This document shows, piece by piece, positions 7,698-14,109 of a DNA stretch of 21,557 nucleotides. The stretch spans positions 1 to 21,557 of the forward strand of contig DUZC01000005.1 in assembly GCA_013349735.1 (NCBI GenBank), in the 5' to 3' direction. The stretch's first letter is position 1. Every line of letters starts with the position of its first letter. Origin of the DNA: Rhodospirillaceae bacterium. Its GTDB lineage: Bacteria > Pseudomonadota > Alphaproteobacteria > Rhodospirillales > Magnetospirillaceae. The position numbers and the translations under genes are program-made. The notes under the pieces are model-generated. The model was not told the origin of the DNA, did not search any database, and was given only the letters and a program-made list of their open reading frames with translations.

Positions 7698-8443
7698 TGT
7701 CTGAGAATGCCCGGCCGGCCGTGATTCTGGTGCGGCCCCAACTGGCGGAAAATGTCGGTACGACCGCCCGGGCTATGTTCAATTGCGGTCTGACCGATCT
7801 GCGTCTGGTCGAGCCTAGGGAAAACTGGTTGTCCGAGCGGGCGCTGGCCGCGTCGTCGGGCGCTGAGTCGGTTTTGCGTCAGGCGCGCCGTTATGACCGG
7901 ACGGAAGAGGCCATTGCCGATTTACATCGGGTCTTTGCTACCACCGGGCGCAACCGTTTTATGGTTAAACCCGTGGTGACGCCCCACCAGGCGGCAAAAG
8001 AATTGCGTCATTATCTGAGCGAGGGGCTGGCGGCCGGCATCCTGTTCGGTCCGGAACGGACCGGCCTTGAGAATGACGATGTCGCTTTAGCGGATGAAGT
8101 GATCACCGTGCCGCTGAATCCGGATTATTGTTCTCTGAATCTGGCCCAATCGGTGCTGTTGGTCGCCTATGAATGGTATCAGGCCGGTGACCCGGCGGAA
8201 CCCAGGGCGATGACCAAAGGCGCCGCTCCGGTGGCCAACAAGGATCAGCTCATTGGCTTTTTCCAGCATCTTGAACGCGAGTTGGACGATTGCGGGTTTT
8301 TTCGGGTGGCGGAAAAGCGCCCCAGCATGGTCCGCAATATCCGCAATATGTTCGAGCGCGCCGATCTGACCCAGCAGGAATTACGAACCCTACATGGCAT
8401 CGTCCATGAGTTGGTGACCTTCCGCAAAAGCAAAGAAACCTAG
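7697..8443 (+). CDS. trmJ: tRNA 2'-O-methyltransferase, TrmJ type (TrmH/SpoU family)
   Basis: SPOUT-fold enzyme that uses S-adenosylmethionine to methylate the ribose of nucleotide 32 in tRNA anticodon loops. Conserved blocks are visible: motif 1 RPQLAENVGTTARAM (13-27), motif 2 GILFGPERTGLENDD (114-128) and motif 3 VPLNPDYCSLNLAQSV (138-153) of the deep-trefoil knot. A C-terminal extension (about 170-248) with a helical dimerisation segment is typical of TrmJ. The length of 248 agrees. It begins inside the cimA stop codon (TGATG overlap) without its own clear ribosome-binding site. The exact target nucleotide is assigned by family and is not proven here. Confidence 0.88.
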   Translation: MSENARPAVILVRPQLAENVGTTARAMFNCGLTDLRLVEPRENWLSERALAASSGAESVLRQARRYDRTEEAIADLHRVFATTGRNRFMVKPVVTPHQAAKELRHYLSEGLAAGILFGPERTGLENDDVALADEVITVPLNPDYCSLNLAQSVLLVAYEWYQAGDPAEPRAMTKGAAPVANKDQLIGFFQHLERELDDCGFFRVAEKRPSMVRNIRNMFERADLTQQELRTLHGIVHELVTFRKSKET

Positions 8444-8471
8444 GCATTTTCCGCTTGCCGACGGTTTTTCT

Positions 8472-8499
8472 TTGACTCTGGCGGCGCGCTTTGCATAAT
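8472..8499 (+). promoter_or_regulatory. Probable sigma70 promoter of rpsD
   Basis: TTGACT (8472-8477) and CATAAT (8494-8499) separated by 16 bases, both five of six consensus bases. Transcription would begin near 8506 and give a leader of about 105 bases before the rpsD ATG. That leader holds a small hairpin (8556-8569). It is the best-scoring promoter I can see in the window. Confidence 0.65.
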
Positions 8500-8555
8500 C
8501 CGCCCCCTATTCCCGAGAATGTGGGCCGGTAGCCAATCCGTTCCCCGCCTTTTTT

Positions 8556-8572
8556 GCCGAGCTTTCGGCTTT
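8556..8572 (+). promoter_or_regulatory. Small hairpin in the rpsD leader
   Basis: GCCGA (8556-8560) and TCGGC (8565-8569) flank a 4-base loop, preceded by a T-run and followed by TTT. It is too weak for a confident terminator. S4 is known in some bacteria to repress its own mRNA by binding a leader structure; a role of this hairpin in such control is speculative. Confidence 0.2.
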
Positions 8573-8611
8573 GATTGGACTATCGGGACAACAGACTGGA
8601 ATGGAAAGTCG

Positions 8612-9229
8612 ATGAGCAAACGCATTGAAGCGAAATATAAGATCAATCGCCGGCTCGGTGTCAATCTGTGGGGCCGTAGCAAAAGTCCTTTGAATAAAGG
8701 TCACGAGAACCCGCCGGGCCAACATGGTCAGCGCCGTAAGAAGCCGTCAGATTTCGGCACTCAGTTGATGGCCAAGCAAAAGCTTAAGGGCTATTACGGC
8801 AATATCGGCGAAAAGCAGTTCCGTCGTCTTTATGACGAGGCCGTTCGTCGTCGTGGCGACACCTCGGAAAATCTGATCGAATTGCTGGAGCGCCGTCTTG
8901 ACGCGGTGGTCTATCGCATGAAATTTGCGCCGACGCCGTTTGCCTCGCGCCAGTTGGTCAATCATGGCCATATCCAGGTCAATGGCCGACGCCTCAACAT
9001 CGCCTCTTATCAGGTGCGCGACAATGACGTGATTTCGTTGAAGACGAAGTCCCGCGACATGGCTCTGGTCCTTGAGGCGGCGCAGTCGGTGGAACGTGAT
9101 GTTCCCGACTATCTGTCGGTGGATCATAAGGAAATGAAAGGCACGTTCGTACGGGCGCCAAAGCTTCCGGACGTTCCCTATCCGGTCCAGATGGAACCGA
9201 ATCTGGTGGTGGAATTCTATTCCCGCTGA
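8612..9229 (+). CDS. rpsD: 30S ribosomal protein S4
   Basis: Primary 16S rRNA-binding protein that nucleates small-subunit assembly. The 205 residues match S4 from MSKRIEAKYKINRRLGVNLWG onward, with the S4 RNA-binding domain at about 93-155 (LDAVVYRMKFAPTPFASRQ, VNHGHIQVNGRR) and the conserved ending QMEPNLVVEFYSR. The frame is open further upstream to 8519, but that extension is unrelated to S4, and the ATG at 8612 has a GGAAAG site seven bases ahead. As in many alphaproteobacteria the gene stands alone rather than in the alpha ribosomal operon. It has its own promoter and a strong terminator. Confidence 0.97.
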   Translation: MSKRIEAKYKINRRLGVNLWGRSKSPLNKGHENPPGQHGQRRKKPSDFGTQLMAKQKLKGYYGNIGEKQFRRLYDEAVRRRGDTSENLIELLERRLDAVVYRMKFAPTPFASRQLVNHGHIQVNGRRLNIASYQVRDNDVISLKTKSRDMALVLEAAQSVERDVPDYLSVDHKEMKGTFVRAPKLPDVPYPVQMEPNLVVEFYSR

Positions 9230-9250
9230 TTTTGGTCTGGTCGAACCTAT

Positions 9251-9291
9251 AAAAAGGGCCCCGGTGTTTACGCACCGGGGCCTAACTTTTT
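9251..9291 (+). terminator. Rho-independent terminator after rpsD, possibly bidirectional
   Basis: A 10-bp perfect stem (9257-9266 with 9273-9282), extendable by a G-U pair, closes a 6-base loop and is followed by a T-run (9287-9291) on the plus strand. Five A residues (9251-9255) directly before the stem would give a T-run on the minus strand as well. It marks the end of the housekeeping segment. Confidence 0.92.
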
Positions 9292-9585
9292 GGGCCGCAA
9301 AGCAGCCCTCTGGGCTCGGGCGCCATCCCGCTTGACCAAACTCAATGCGCGATCCCTGACTTGTCGAATTTTATAGTCAGATGATTTGGCCCCAATCCTT
9401 GAGCTTTGCTCATTTTGGCTGAATCAAAAAACGGAAAAACTATTAAGACTGAGTGGCAATTTTTTGCCAAGCCAGCAGCGGAAAGCGCTGAACCAGTGGT
9501 TGACGGGCTATGCGGCGCGTTGATCTGCGCTGCTTCTGTCATCCCTTCGGAGGCAGAAATCTGTTCAGGCGATAGGAAGGAGAGC
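9292..9585 (+). other. Intergenic region and leader upstream of moeA
   Basis: Between the rpsD terminator and the moeA start lie about 295 bases without a recognisable gene. The moeA frame stays open back to 9406, but that extension looks like non-coding sequence and lacks family similarity. The region holds an FNR-like box (9332-9345), a plausible -10 element TTTTAT (9369-9374), and a small inverted repeat TGGCAA/TTGCCA (9454-9469). No molybdenum-cofactor riboswitch was recognised by eye. Confidence 0.6.
9332..9345 (+). promoter_or_regulatory. FNR/NNR-like regulator box upstream of moeA
   Basis: The 14 bases are TTGA-N6-TCAA (half-sites TTGAC and CTCAA), the core recognised by FNR/CRP-superfamily oxygen and nitrogen-oxide sensors. 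A TTTTAT -10 candidate at 9369-9374 places transcription start near 9380, so the box is centred at about -41.5, the classical activating position. That spacing supports the call; the regulator itself is not in the window. Confidence 0.5.
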
Positions 9586-10845
9586 ATGACGACGGATCAC
9601 AACGGTTGCGACAGTGTCAATCCGGACGAAGCCCGCCCCATGCGACTCGATGCGGCTTTGACGCAGATCAGTCAACTTTTCAAGGGGCCGACCGAGAGCG
9701 AAGTCATCCCGCTTGCTCAGGCATTGAACCGGGTGTTGGCAAAAAATCTGGTGTCTGAAATCGCTGTGCCGCCCTTTGACAATTCAGCAGTAGATGGTTG
9801 GGCGGTGAGGGGTGCCGATCTGCTGCCGGAAGGGAAGGTTTGCCTGCCTGTTGGCGGACGCATCGTCGCCGGTCGTCCGTTGGCTGAAGAGGTCTTGCCG
9901 AGGCGGGCCTACCGTATCTTCACCGGTGCGCCGTTACCCACAGGCCTAGATACAGTGTTGATGCAGGAAGATTGCCGCGAAACGGAGGGGGGTGTTCTGC
10001 TCCCGGCCGCCACTCCAGGAGCCAATCTGCGCAAAATCGGCGATTCGGTTGCCGTTGGCGACGTGGCGCTGGTTGCCGGGACAATTCTCAAGGCTCAACA
10101 TCTGGGCGTCGCCGCCAGCTTGGGTTTGGCCAGTTTACAGGTGTACCGACGCGCGAGGGTAGCCATCTTTTCGACCGGCAACGAACTGCGCGAACCAGGC
10201 GAATTTTTGCCCGAAGGCTGTTTGTATGATTCCAATCGACCCGCTCTGGCAGCGCTGATTACTCGATTGGGATGTGTGGTACGCGATCTGGGGATTGTTC
10301 GCGACCGCCCCGAATTGGTACGCGATGCCTTGACCGAAGCGGCCGCCAATCATGATCTGATCATCACCTCGGGTGGCGTGTCGGTCGGAGAAGAGGATCA
10401 CGTTAAGGCTGCAGTGCAGGCCCAGGGCAAACTCGATCTGTGGCGCTTGGCGATTAAGCCCGGTAAGCCACTGGCGTTGGGCCGCATTGGGGAAGCGGTT
10501 TTTCTGGGATTGCCCGGGAACCCGGTGGCGGTGATGGTGACTTTCCTGCTGCTGGCACGGCCCCTGATCGCCCGACTATCCGGAGCCACCATGGAGACGC
10601 CACGCCGCTGGATGTTGCCTGCCGGCTTCTCCTTGAAGAAGAAGGCGGGGCGCCGGGAATTCCCGCGCGCTCGTCTGGTCGATGCTGCCAACGGCCCGAG
10701 GGTTGAGTTGTTTCGTCCGGACAGCTCCGCCGTGCTCACCTCGATGGTGGCGGCCGATGGGCTGGTGGATCTGCCCGAAGCAGCGATGGACATCCATCCC
10801 GGCGACCTGGTGGCCTTTCTACCGTTCAGCGAGGTGATGTCGTGA
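9586..10845 (+). CDS. moeA: Molybdopterin molybdenumtransferase
   Basis: Inserts molybdate into adenylylated molybdopterin to form the molybdenum cofactor needed by the nitrate reductase encoded downstream. Features: substrate-site motif PPFDNSAVDGWAVR (62-75), FSTGNEL (195-201) starting the MogA-like domain, TSGGVSVGEEDH (261-272), KPGKP (291-295) and GLPGNP (308-313), then the C-terminal beta domain to residue 419. The length is normal. I chose the ATG at 9586 because AAGGAG lies at ideal distance and the sequence before it is not MoeA-like. It is the first gene of a compact run: its stop TGA overlaps the GTG start of moaD. An FNR-like box about 240 bases upstream suggests induction without oxygen. 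Confidence 0.94.
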   Translation: MTTDHNGCDSVNPDEARPMRLDAALTQISQLFKGPTESEVIPLAQALNRVLAKNLVSEIAVPPFDNSAVDGWAVRGADLLPEGKVCLPVGGRIVAGRPLAEEVLPRRAYRIFTGAPLPTGLDTVLMQEDCRETEGGVLLPAATPGANLRKIGDSVAVGDVALVAGTILKAQHLGVAASLGLASLQVYRRARVAIFSTGNELREPGEFLPEGCLYDSNRPALAALITRLGCVVRDLGIVRDRPELVRDALTEAAANHDLIITSGGVSVGEEDHVKAAVQAQGKLDLWRLAIKPGKPLALGRIGEAVFLGLPGNPVAVMVTFLLLARPLIARLSGATMETPRRWMLPAGFSLKKKAGRREFPRARLVDAANGPRVELFRPDSSAVLTSMVAADGLVDLPEAAMDIHPGDLVAFLPFSEVMS

Positions 10846-10988
10846 AGATTTTATATTTTGCTTGGCTGCGGTCAAACATCGGCGTCAGCGAGGAAATACT
10901 CCATCTGCCCCAGGATGTCGTCACGCTGGATCATCCAGTGCGGCAAGATGACGAGGTGGCCTTCTTTCTGCCCGTCACCGGAGGCTGA
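10842..10988 (+). CDS. moaD: Molybdopterin synthase small subunit with internal in-frame deletion
   Basis: MoaD is the ubiquitin-like sulfur carrier whose C-terminal Gly-Gly is thiocarboxylated and supplies sulfur to precursor Z within the MoaD2-MoaE2 synthase. I translated this 48-codon frame by hand. It starts with GTG (GAGG site upstream), begins MKILYFAWLRSNIG as MoaD does, and ends DDEVAFFLPVTGG with the essential Gly-Gly. Family members have about 80-85 residues; here the N-terminal LPQDVVT (22-28) runs straight into the C-terminal LDHPVR (29-34). Roughly 35 residues, comprising the main helix and central strands of the beta-grasp fold, are missing without a frameshift. It is probably non-functional, or the deletion is an assembly artefact; another MoaD elsewhere could compensate. 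It overlaps moeA by four bases and lies one base before moaE. Confidence 0.8.
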   Translation: MKILYFAWLRSNIGVSEEILHLPQDVVTLDHPVRQDDEVAFFLPVTGG

Positions 10989-10989
10989 T

Positions 10990-11460
10990 ATGTCCGTCCG
11001 GGTTCAGCGTCAAGACTTCGACTTCGGCGAGGAAATCCGTCGATTGACGTCAGCACGGACAGATATTGGCGCCGTTGCGACGTTCCTAGGACTTGTCCGC
11101 GACGACGCGCAGAAATTGTCGGCCCTGACCCTGGAGCATTATCCGGGCATGACCGAACGCCAGCTTGCCGCAATCGAAGCCGCGGCCCGTCGCCGCTGGT
11201 CGCTGATTGATGTGGCCATCATCCACCGCTTTGGCAGATTGCTGTCAGGCGCGCAGATCGTGATGGTGGCTGTCGCCGCCAACCACCGCCTCGCCGCATT
11301 TGAGGCTTGCGAATTCCTGATGGACTGGCTGAAGACAAGGGCTCCATTTTGGAAGCTGGAAGAAGGGCCGGGTGGATGCCACTGGGTCGAGCCCAAGAAC
11401 GAGGACGACCAGCGGGCTGAGCGCTGGACAATTCTGCCAGAAGGTTCGCGACATGTTTAA
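10990..11460 (+). CDS. moaE: Molybdopterin synthase large (catalytic) subunit
   Basis: Catalytic subunit that transfers two sulfurs from MoaD-thiocarboxylate to cyclic pyranopterin monophosphate to make molybdopterin. The 156 residues show GAVATFLGLVRD (27-38), the HR-FG segment AIIHRFGRLLSG (76-87), AANHRLAAFEACEFLMDWLK (96-115), and the active-site lysines K115 and K122 in KTRAPFWK, matching E. coli K119 and K126. The ATG at 10990 is preceded at five bases by GGAGG, which also encodes the terminal glycines of MoaD. The frame is open further upstream but that part overlaps moaD and is not MoaE-like. It looks intact, in contrast to its partner. Confidence 0.94.
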   Translation: MSVRVQRQDFDFGEEIRRLTSARTDIGAVATFLGLVRDDAQKLSALTLEHYPGMTERQLAAIEAAARRRWSLIDVAIIHRFGRLLSGAQIVMVAVAANHRLAAFEACEFLMDWLKTRAPFWKLEEGPGGCHWVEPKNEDDQRAERWTILPEGSRHV

Positions 11461-11581
11461 GTCCCATCGCGGCTCTTGGGGCTAAGGCGATTTTATCGAC
11501 GGGCAGACGATCATCCGACGATTGATAAGACCCTGCGGCGCGCCGAGATGATGAAGACGTTCGTTAACTGAGGACCCTGCT
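11461..11581 (+). other. Gap between moaE and mobA with a 36-codon open frame of unknown nature
   Basis: No promoter or terminator stands out in these 121 bases. Directly after the moaE stop a frame of 36 codons runs to a TGA at 11571; it has no ATG until codon 30 and ends KTLRRAEMMKTFVN. Its composition looks coding-like (Arg/Asp-rich, no early stop) and it could be the tail of a lost gene, but I recognise no family. Its TGA overlaps the GAGGA motif that serves as ribosome-binding site for mobA. Confidence 0.25.
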
Positions 11582-12733
11582 TTGAATATGCCCCGTGGCT
11601 GGATAGAGACGTTGTTATCTCAGAATTCTTCGGTGGCCGGCGTGATTACAGCCGGTGGCAAGGCTAGCCGCATGGGCGGAGAGGACAAGGGGCGGTTGCG
11701 GGTAGGTGGACAGGCTATTCTGTCGCGGGTAATCAACACCTTGCGTCCGCAGGTTTCGACATTGCTTCTGAATGCAAACGGAGATGGTGCGCGTTTCGCC
11801 GACCTTGATCTGGACATAAAGCCGGACGATCCCCGTGGCGCGGGGCCATTGGCCGGGCTTCTGGCGGGACTGGAATGGGCTGCACAGATAGGCTGCCCCT
11901 GGCTGCTGTCCGTTCCAACCGACACGCCTTTTCTGCCGGCCGATTTGCGCATCCGTTTGGCTGTCGGCTTACGCGAGCCGACCGGCGCGGCCATCGCTCG
12001 ATCGGCCGGGCGAAATCACCCGGTGATCGGCCTTTGGTCCACGGCTCTCGCCGGTTCTCTTCGCCGCTTTCTTATTGACCAAGGCGAGTTGCGAGCCACC
12101 AGATGGGCCCAATATTGCGGCGCCGCCATCGTCGATTGGCCAGACGACCCGGTCGATCCCTTCTTCAACGTCAACACCCCCGACGATCGGATGAAAGCCG
12201 AACATTTGGCGAGCCTTTCCATCCGCCGGGCCGGCGCCGTGGTGCTGCCGGCCGGTCGGGACGCCTACCGCCTGTTGCATGGTTTTGTTACCGAAGCGCG
12301 CCGCCGCGGCCTGCCGATCGGTGGGCTGCTGCAGCAAGGTGGCAAGAGCATTGGTACACCGCCGGCCGAGGTCATGATGCTGGCGCTGGATACCGGCCAA
12401 AGCTTCCCCATCATGCAGCGTCTTGGTCGGCACGCCTCCTGTGCCGCCGATACCCAGCAGATTGCTTTAGCTTCAGTGGCGCTCCGCCGCGCCATAGAGC
12501 AGCGCCGCGAACCGATTTTGGTCAACAAGTTCGGGGCGCTGGAAGCTGAGGGCGGCGGCTTGATCGACGAAATGTTGAATGGCATGGCCGAAGGTCTGCC
12601 TTTGCTGACCACGGTTTCCACGGAGCGTCTGGCCGCTTGGCTCGCCTGCTGCGGCGGTTTGTGCGAACTGCTTCCTGCCGATCCCGACGCTCTCTGGTCC
12701 TGGTGGGAAAGGCAATCGCCCCAGTCGGCCTAA
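11582..12733 (+). CDS. mobA: MobA molybdenum cofactor guanylyltransferase fused to a DUF2478-like domain
   Basis: The N-terminal half (about 17-212) is MobA, which adds GMP to Mo-molybdopterin to give the bis-MGD cofactor required by NarG. It has the nucleotide-binding ITAGGKASRMGGEDKG (22-37), PDDPRGAGPLAGLLAGL (81-97), the Mg-site VPTDTPFLP (111-119), and NVNTPDD (196-202). The C-terminal half (about 217-378) is not MobA. VLPAGRDAYRLLHGF, RRRGLPIGGLLQQ, PAEVMMLALDTGQ, VNKFGALEAEGGG (314-326) and LLTTVSTERLAAWLACCGG resemble the DUF2478 family, which I recall as a stand-alone protein near molybdate genes with distant similarity to nucleoside triphosphatases. MobA alone is about 200 residues, so 383 supports a fusion. 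GAGGA is best spaced for the TTG at 11582; the ATG two codons later is the alternative. No membrane segment is visible. Confidence 0.87.
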   Translation: MNMPRGWIETLLSQNSSVAGVITAGGKASRMGGEDKGRLRVGGQAILSRVINTLRPQVSTLLLNANGDGARFADLDLDIKPDDPRGAGPLAGLLAGLEWAAQIGCPWLLSVPTDTPFLPADLRIRLAVGLREPTGAAIARSAGRNHPVIGLWSTALAGSLRRFLIDQGELRATRWAQYCGAAIVDWPDDPVDPFFNVNTPDDRMKAEHLASLSIRRAGAVVLPAGRDAYRLLHGFVTEARRRGLPIGGLLQQGGKSIGTPPAEVMMLALDTGQSFPIMQRLGRHASCAADTQQIALASVALRRAIEQRREPILVNKFGALEAEGGGLIDEMLNGMAEGLPLLTTVSTERLAAWLACCGGLCELLPADPDALWSWWERQSPQSA

Positions 12734-12738
12734 GGAGA

Positions 12739-12752
12739 TTGACGAACGTCAA
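12739..12752 (+). promoter_or_regulatory. FNR/NNR-like regulator box upstream of narK1
   Basis: TTGACGAACGTCAA has perfect 6-base inverted arms (TTGACG and CGTCAA) and fits TTGA-N6-TCAA. It begins five bases after the mobA stop and is centred about 81 bases before the narK1 ATG. If it activates at -41.5, transcription would start near 12787. This suggests that narK1 onward has its own anaerobic promoter in addition to the one before moeA. Confidence 0.6.
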
Positions 12753-12826
12753 GGTGCGCTTGCTCAAGCCTCTGCATCCTGCCCTCTGCTTTGTCCGTTT
12801 TAGGCGGCAGATTGGTAGAGGTTAAA

Positions 12827-14083
12827 ATGGCAAGAAATAGCCAAGCGCTGTCGGTGCTGATCGTGAGCACTTTGGCGTTTACCGTTTGCTTCATGGTCTG
12901 GATGATGTTCGCTGTGATTGGCATACCGATCAAGAAAACGCTTGGTCTGAATGCCACAGAGTTCGGTTTATTAACAGCCATGCCCGTACTGACCGGATCC
13001 CTGATCCGCGTGCCGCTCGGTATCTGGACCGATAAATATGGCGGGCGCATCGTCATGATCTGCCTGATGTCAGCAACGGTGCCCGCAATCTGGCTGATGG
13101 CCTATGCGACGGCGTTTTGGCATTATCTTTGTATCGGGCTGTTTGTCGGTCTGGCGGGGGGCTCCTTTTCCGTTGGTACTCCCTATGTCGCGCGCTGGTT
13201 TCCAAAAAACCAGCAGGGCTTTGCCATGGGCATCTACGGAGCTGGCAATTCAGGCGCCGCTGTTAACAAATTTGTTGCCCCGTCCCTGGTGGTCGCGTTT
13301 GGTTGGACGATGGTGCCGATGACCTATGCGGCGGCGATGTCCGTTGCGGTCGTTTTATTTTGGATGTTCAGCTACAGTGATAAAAAGCATTTAATTCCAA
13401 GCAGTGTTAGCTTTGTAGATCAGCTAAATACTCTGAAAGACCCTAGAGTCGTAAAATATTGTCAGTATTATAGCATTGTATTTGGTGGCTACGTAGCATT
13501 GTCGCTATGGATGGTTCAATATTACGTTAATGAGTTTGGTCTGGAAATTCAAAAGGCGGCCTTGCTGGCGGCCTGTTTCTCGTTGCCCGGAGGCGTATTG
13601 CGCGCCGTCGGCGGGTGGCTATCCGACAAATTTGGAGCGCACCGGGTAACCTGGTGGGTGATGTGGGTCAGTTGGATCTGTCTTTTCCTGCTCAGTTACC
13701 CGCAAACAGACTTGACCATTGCCACCGTTGATGGACCCCAGTCCTTTCATATCGGCCTTAATGTTTATCTGTTCACGGCCCTGATGTTCGTTCTGGGGAT
13801 CGCTTTGGCGTTCGGCAAGGCGAGCACGTTCAAATATATCAGCGATGATTTTCCCGACAATATCGGGGCCATCAGCGGCATCGTCGGTCTGGCCGGCGGT
13901 TTGGGCGGGTTCGTTCTGCCGATCATGTTTGGCGCACTGGTCGATTTGACCGGCATTCGCTCCAGCGCCTTCATGTTGTTGTATGGCGTGGTCTGGGTAT
14001 CGCTCATCTGGATGTACTGGACCGAGGTCCGGCGCAGCGAGGTTATGGGGAACAACGCGAAGGCATTCGCGTTGAGCGATTAG
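12827..14083 (+). CDS. narK1: NarK1-type nitrate/nitrite transporter (MFS)
   Basis: Inner-membrane major-facilitator protein of the nitrate/nitrite porter family; NarK1-type members are thought to import nitrate with protons. The 418 residues are consistent with 12 membrane helices. Family features: R61 (SLIRVPLGIWTDKYGGR) and R259 (GGVLRAVGGWLSDKFGAHR), equivalent to the substrate-binding arginines of E. coli NarK, and the two nitrate-signature segments GIYGAGNSGAAVNK (135-148) and GIVGLAGGLGGFVLP late in the protein. The ATG at 12827 is chosen because of AGAGG upstream; an open TTG-start extension of 12 codons is not family-like. A segment near residues 183-245 is encoded by unusually AT-rich DNA. 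It lies 26 bases before narK2. Confidence 0.92.
   Translation: MARNSQALSVLIVSTLAFTVCFMVWMMFAVIGIPIKKTLGLNATEFGLLTAMPVLTGSLIRVPLGIWTDKYGGRIVMICLMSATVPAIWLMAYATAFWHYLCIGLFVGLAGGSFSVGTPYVARWFPKNQQGFAMGIYGAGNSGAAVNKFVAPSLVVAFGWTMVPMTYAAAMSVAVVLFWMFSYSDKKHLIPSSVSFVDQLNTLKDPRVVKYCQYYSIVFGGYVALSLWMVQYYVNEFGLEIQKAALLAACFSLPGGVLRAVGGWLSDKFGAHRVTWWVMWVSWICLFLLSYPQTDLTIATVDGPQSFHIGLNVYLFTALMFVLGIALAFGKASTFKYISDDFPDNIGAISGIVGLAGGLGGFVLPIMFGALVDLTGIRSSAFMLLYGVVWVSLIWMYWTEVRRSEVMGNNAKAFALSD
13381..13560 (+). other. AT-rich compositional patch inside narK1
   Basis: By hand count 13381-13500 is about 34% GC and 13381-13560 about 37%, whereas the next 60 bases (13561-13620) are 70% GC. The patch uses codons rare elsewhere in the window (TTA, ATT, AGT, AGA, GTA, CTA). 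It covers the central cytoplasmic loop and the following helix. The reading frame is intact. Confidence 0.7.
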
Positions 14084-14109
14084 CGCTTAAAGGTTGGGGG
14101 CGACGGATC

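Noticed and set aside
8519..8611. N-terminal extension of rpsD
   Set aside because: The frame is open, but S4 similarity starts exactly at 8612, which has a ribosome-binding site, and the extension overlaps the probable leader.
9454..9469. Inverted repeat TGGCAA/TTGCCA before moeA, considered as a regulator site or terminator
   Set aside because: Only six base pairs, no match to a ModE site that I can recall, and no suitable T-run after it.
9406..9585. N-terminal extension of moeA
   Set aside because: The 60 extra residues are not MoeA-like, and AAGGAG stands right before the ATG at 9586.
9292..9585. Molybdenum-cofactor riboswitch before moeA
   Set aside because: No conserved pairing pattern of that riboswitch could be recognised by eye; a covariance-model search would be decisive.
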